A stretch of DNA of 7,669 bases from a bacterium (GTDB lineage: Bacteria; Patescibacteria; Gracilibacteria; 1-14-2-50-48-13), in NCBI GenBank assembly GCA_030430105.1, contig JAUIFW010000052.1, forward strand, positions 1 through 7,669. The letters are read 5' to 3'. The translations under genes were made by a program, and so were the position numbers. This document shows, one piece after another, positions 5,953-7,669 of the stretch (the first letter of the stretch is position 1; the number at the start of each line of letters is the position of its first letter). Under the pieces are notes generated by a model. That model made no database searches. It was not told the DNA's origin and saw only the letters and a list, made by a program, of their open reading frames with translations.

Positions 5953-7669
5953 GTATAAGCACCTTATAGAGATAGGCACCACAAGTGGATGCTAGGACAA
6001 GCATGAGTGCTAGTTCTGGCTTTTCTGGGAGTGGACCTGACAGGAAACTGTAGAGGCATACAAGCCCTACCACGGCAGTGTGTATACCAATGCTACTCCA
6101 CATTTCTAGCAGAGTTACAAATTTTCCTCGGACCATAGTGCTTGCCAATATGCCGCTGGTGAACAGCATAAAGACCACTAATGGATACTCCGCTACAATA
6201 AGGGTCATAGGTAAGCCACTTTGCATGCTGAAGATGGAGACTCCTACACCTGTAAGTAGCACTGCTCCTATGGCGAGCAGTATGACATCCCACCACAGAG
6301 AGAGGCTGAGCAGTGCTAGAGGACTGATATAGTTCTCCTTATTCGGTGGATATCTGAGTGACCCTTCTTGTCTCTTTAGGCTTCCAATATATGGGAGAAA
6401 GCTTTGTGCTAGCAGATAGAGTGCTGGTGCGAGAAGGAGAGGGAGGGCTGCAAGATAGGTTGTGACGTTTTGGTAGAGAAGACCAAGGAGTCCAAAGAGC
6501 AGAGCTGCAGCAATAGAGTAGCGAATATTTTTTCGAATAAGTCTGGAAAAATGTGGGGCAAAGGACAGTAAGCTTTGTAGATCCTTTGCATGAAAGGTGC
6601 CTCGTAATCCAAGGGGAGGGAGGTATCCTTTAGCATGCTCTTCTATCACATGCGCACTCATACGTGTTGCAGGGATCTTTGAATGCCTTTGGAAACTTTT
6701 GGAAATACTAGAGGCGATGGCTCGCTCTACGAGCAGTAGTGGCTTTCCTTCTAGCTTTGTATACGTGGGGATTCGATTGTCTACGAGTTCCATGCTAAAC
6801 ACTGACTCTTCGGTAAGTCCGAGTTTTTCTCGAAGGAAGGTCTTATTCCATGCATACTGAGAATAGAGGATGACTTGTTTCTTTACGCTTTGGCATTGCT
6901 CAATGAAGGAAAGGTAACTTGAGGAAACTTCTGTAGGAATGGCAATAAATCCAATGAATACCATGCGTTTTGCTGTTCCTTTTTCTGTGCGCTCTTCCTC
7001 TTGTGTGGCTAGTCCATAGACAATAGCTCCCTCTGCTTCTAGCTCTTCGATGAGCTTGGTCAGCTTGGTCTTTTCCTGAGGGAAAAACCTTCTTCTTCCT
7101 TGATTCATTTGCGCATCCCATATGTAGGTTGCTCCTTGTATAAGGTGAGAGGGATGAGCCTGCGTTATTTTCAACGGTGGTAATTCTCCCTCAGGGTGCT
7201 CATAGACGGCATAGGAAAAGAGCTGTGTACCTGTGCTGTCTTGTTCATACATCACACTGCTTGGATCCAGTACGTACCCAGCTGGCCTCGAGAAGCTTGC
7301 TCCGTGATGTACGGTAAGGAAGTGTTTGATTTCATCTAGATACCGGTTGATGGGAAGGATCTGATCGTGGGGAAGTGTGAGTGAGAAGAGATCTAGAAAT
7401 TGCCCGAGAAGCTCTACTTGTTCCTTTGTTTCTGCGCTGTCGTGTAGCTCTACCACGGTGCGATTTACGTAGATGGAGGAAGATAGCGGAGATCTGGGCG
7501 CTACAGTTTCTTCTAGAGGGAGTAGCACTGTTGCTGAATTTTCTAGAAGTGGAGAGCTGCTTCTAGGAATAAGCGGTGCTAGAACTTGTACGCCAAGTAG
7601 TACGGGTAGGTAGTATAGTAGGTGGATGGTGTAGGTAGCTGCTAACGCTTGACTGAAGGGAAGAATGGC
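5897..7669 (-). CDS. P-type ATPase-like membrane protein with degenerate catalytic motifs, 5' end outside window
   Basis: The minus-strand frame stays open from 7669 to TAA at 5897-5899, giving at least 590 residues; the GTG at 7526-7528 is internal. Counting from the window edge, a membrane segment (about 10-34) is followed by a soluble region (about 35-380) and six more hydrophobic segments (about 383-400, 404-427, 458-480, 486-511, 520-545, 552-572). This is the order M4, P/N domains, M5-M10 of a P-type cation ATPase. Family-like text survives, such as LIEELEAEGAIVYGLA with VFIGFIAI (237-244) and RKNIR (379-383) leading into M5. The functional motifs seem replaced: DKTGT by EETVA (53-57), KGAP by ITQAHP, TGD by YSQ (269-271), GDGxND absent, and the M6 NLVTD-type motif by apolar residues. 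I infer a transport-dead pseudoenzyme, perhaps regulatory or scaffolding. The alternative is an unrelated membrane protein. The frame is uninterrupted, so it is probably expressed. Confidence 0.6.
   Translation of the reverse strand, partial: AILPFSQALAATYTIHLLYYLPVLLGVQVLAPLIPRSSSPLLENSATVLLPLEETVAPRSPLSSSIYVNRTVVELHDSAETKEQVELLGQFLDLFSLTLPHDQILPINRYLDEIKHFLTVHHGASFSRPAGYVLDPSSVMYEQDSTGTQLFSYAVYEHPEGELPPLKITQAHPSHLIQGATYIWDAQMNQGRRRFFPQEKTKLTKLIEELEAEGAIVYGLATQEEERTEKGTAKRMVFIGFIAIPTEVSSSYLSFIEQCQSVKKQVILYSQYAWNKTFLREKLGLTEESVFSMELVDNRIPTYTKLEGKPLLLVERAIASSISKSFQRHSKIPATRMSAHVIEEHAKGYLPPLGLRGTFHAKDLQSLLSFAPHFSRLIRKNIRYSIAAALLFGLLGLLYQNVTTYLAALPLLLAPALYLLAQSFLPYIGSLKRQEGSLRYPPNKENYISPLALLSLSLWWDVILLAIGAVLLTGVGVSIFSMQSGLPMTLIVAEYPLVVFMLFTSGILASTMVRGKFVTLLEMWSSIGIHTAVVGLVCLYSFLSGPLPEKPELALMLVLASTCGAYLYKVLIPTTHTLSVERSEKTQKLL

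Noticed and set aside
5897..7669. Minus-strand gene as a functional cation pump
   Set aside because: Overall order fits a P-type ATPase, but no DKTGT, TGD, GDGxND or polar M6 motif can be found, so a working pump cannot be supported.
5897..7669. Minus-strand gene as a decaying pseudogene
   Set aside because: At least 590 codons are open without stop or frameshift, with intact hydrophobic segments, which is not expected of neutral decay.
1..7669. UGA recoding (Gracilibacteria/SR1-type code)
   Set aside because: All six genes are complete frames under the standard code, with conserved glycines written as GGN and no in-frame TGA. The stops used are TAA and TAG only, but six genes are too few to draw more from that.
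1..7669. CRISPR array, tRNA, rRNA, insertion sequence or phage genes
   Set aside because: I found no regularly spaced repeats, tRNA-like cloverleaf with its T-loop signature, rRNA segments, or transposase or integrase motifs on either strand.

Overview
The window reads as a compact bacterial chromosome segment, most likely from the Candidate Phyla Radiation (Patescibacteria). That placement is an inference. It rests on tight packing of housekeeping genes, mostly missing Shine-Dalgarno sequences, an EF-P with a non-lysine tip loop, and a LysM-M23 envelope protein. The standard genetic code fits: six long frames run without in-frame TGA, which argues against the UGA=Gly code of Gracilibacteria/SR1. 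No phage, transposase, CRISPR, tRNA or rRNA is visible.

Layout. Positions 1-1071 (+) hold the C-terminal part of the ribosome-assembly GTPase Der. A 184-bp gap follows, with a short perfect hairpin, an AAAT-rich repeat stretch and an extended -10 promoter. Then come a polytopic O-antigen ligase/polymerase-like protein (1256-2581, +) and elongation factor P (2608-3171, +), which has arginine rather than lysine at its tip. A 187-bp regulatory gap with a promoter-like pair, a hairpin plus T-rich tail and a possibly structured leader precedes a LysM/M23 cell-wall endopeptidase (3359-4765, +). Two back-to-back perfect inverted repeats fill most of the gap before tsaD (4867-5952, +). On the minus strand a long membrane-protein frame (5897 to beyond 7669) runs tail-to-tail into tsaD with a 56-bp overlap.

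How the genes relate. Der, EF-P and TsaD serve ribosome assembly, polyproline translation and tRNA t6A modification. The O-antigen ligase-like protein and the M23 peptidase serve the cell envelope. There is no obvious single pathway; this looks like a streamlined core-genome neighbourhood.

The most unusual item is the minus-strand protein. Its layout and spacing match the second half of a P-type cation ATPase (M4, phosphorylation loop, nucleotide-binding domain, P domain, M5-M10). However, the DKTGT, KGA, TGD and GDGxND motifs and the M6 ion-binding motif all appear to be replaced. I read it as a maintained P-type ATPase-like pseudoenzyme. Its 5' end, including the actuator domain, lies outside the window.
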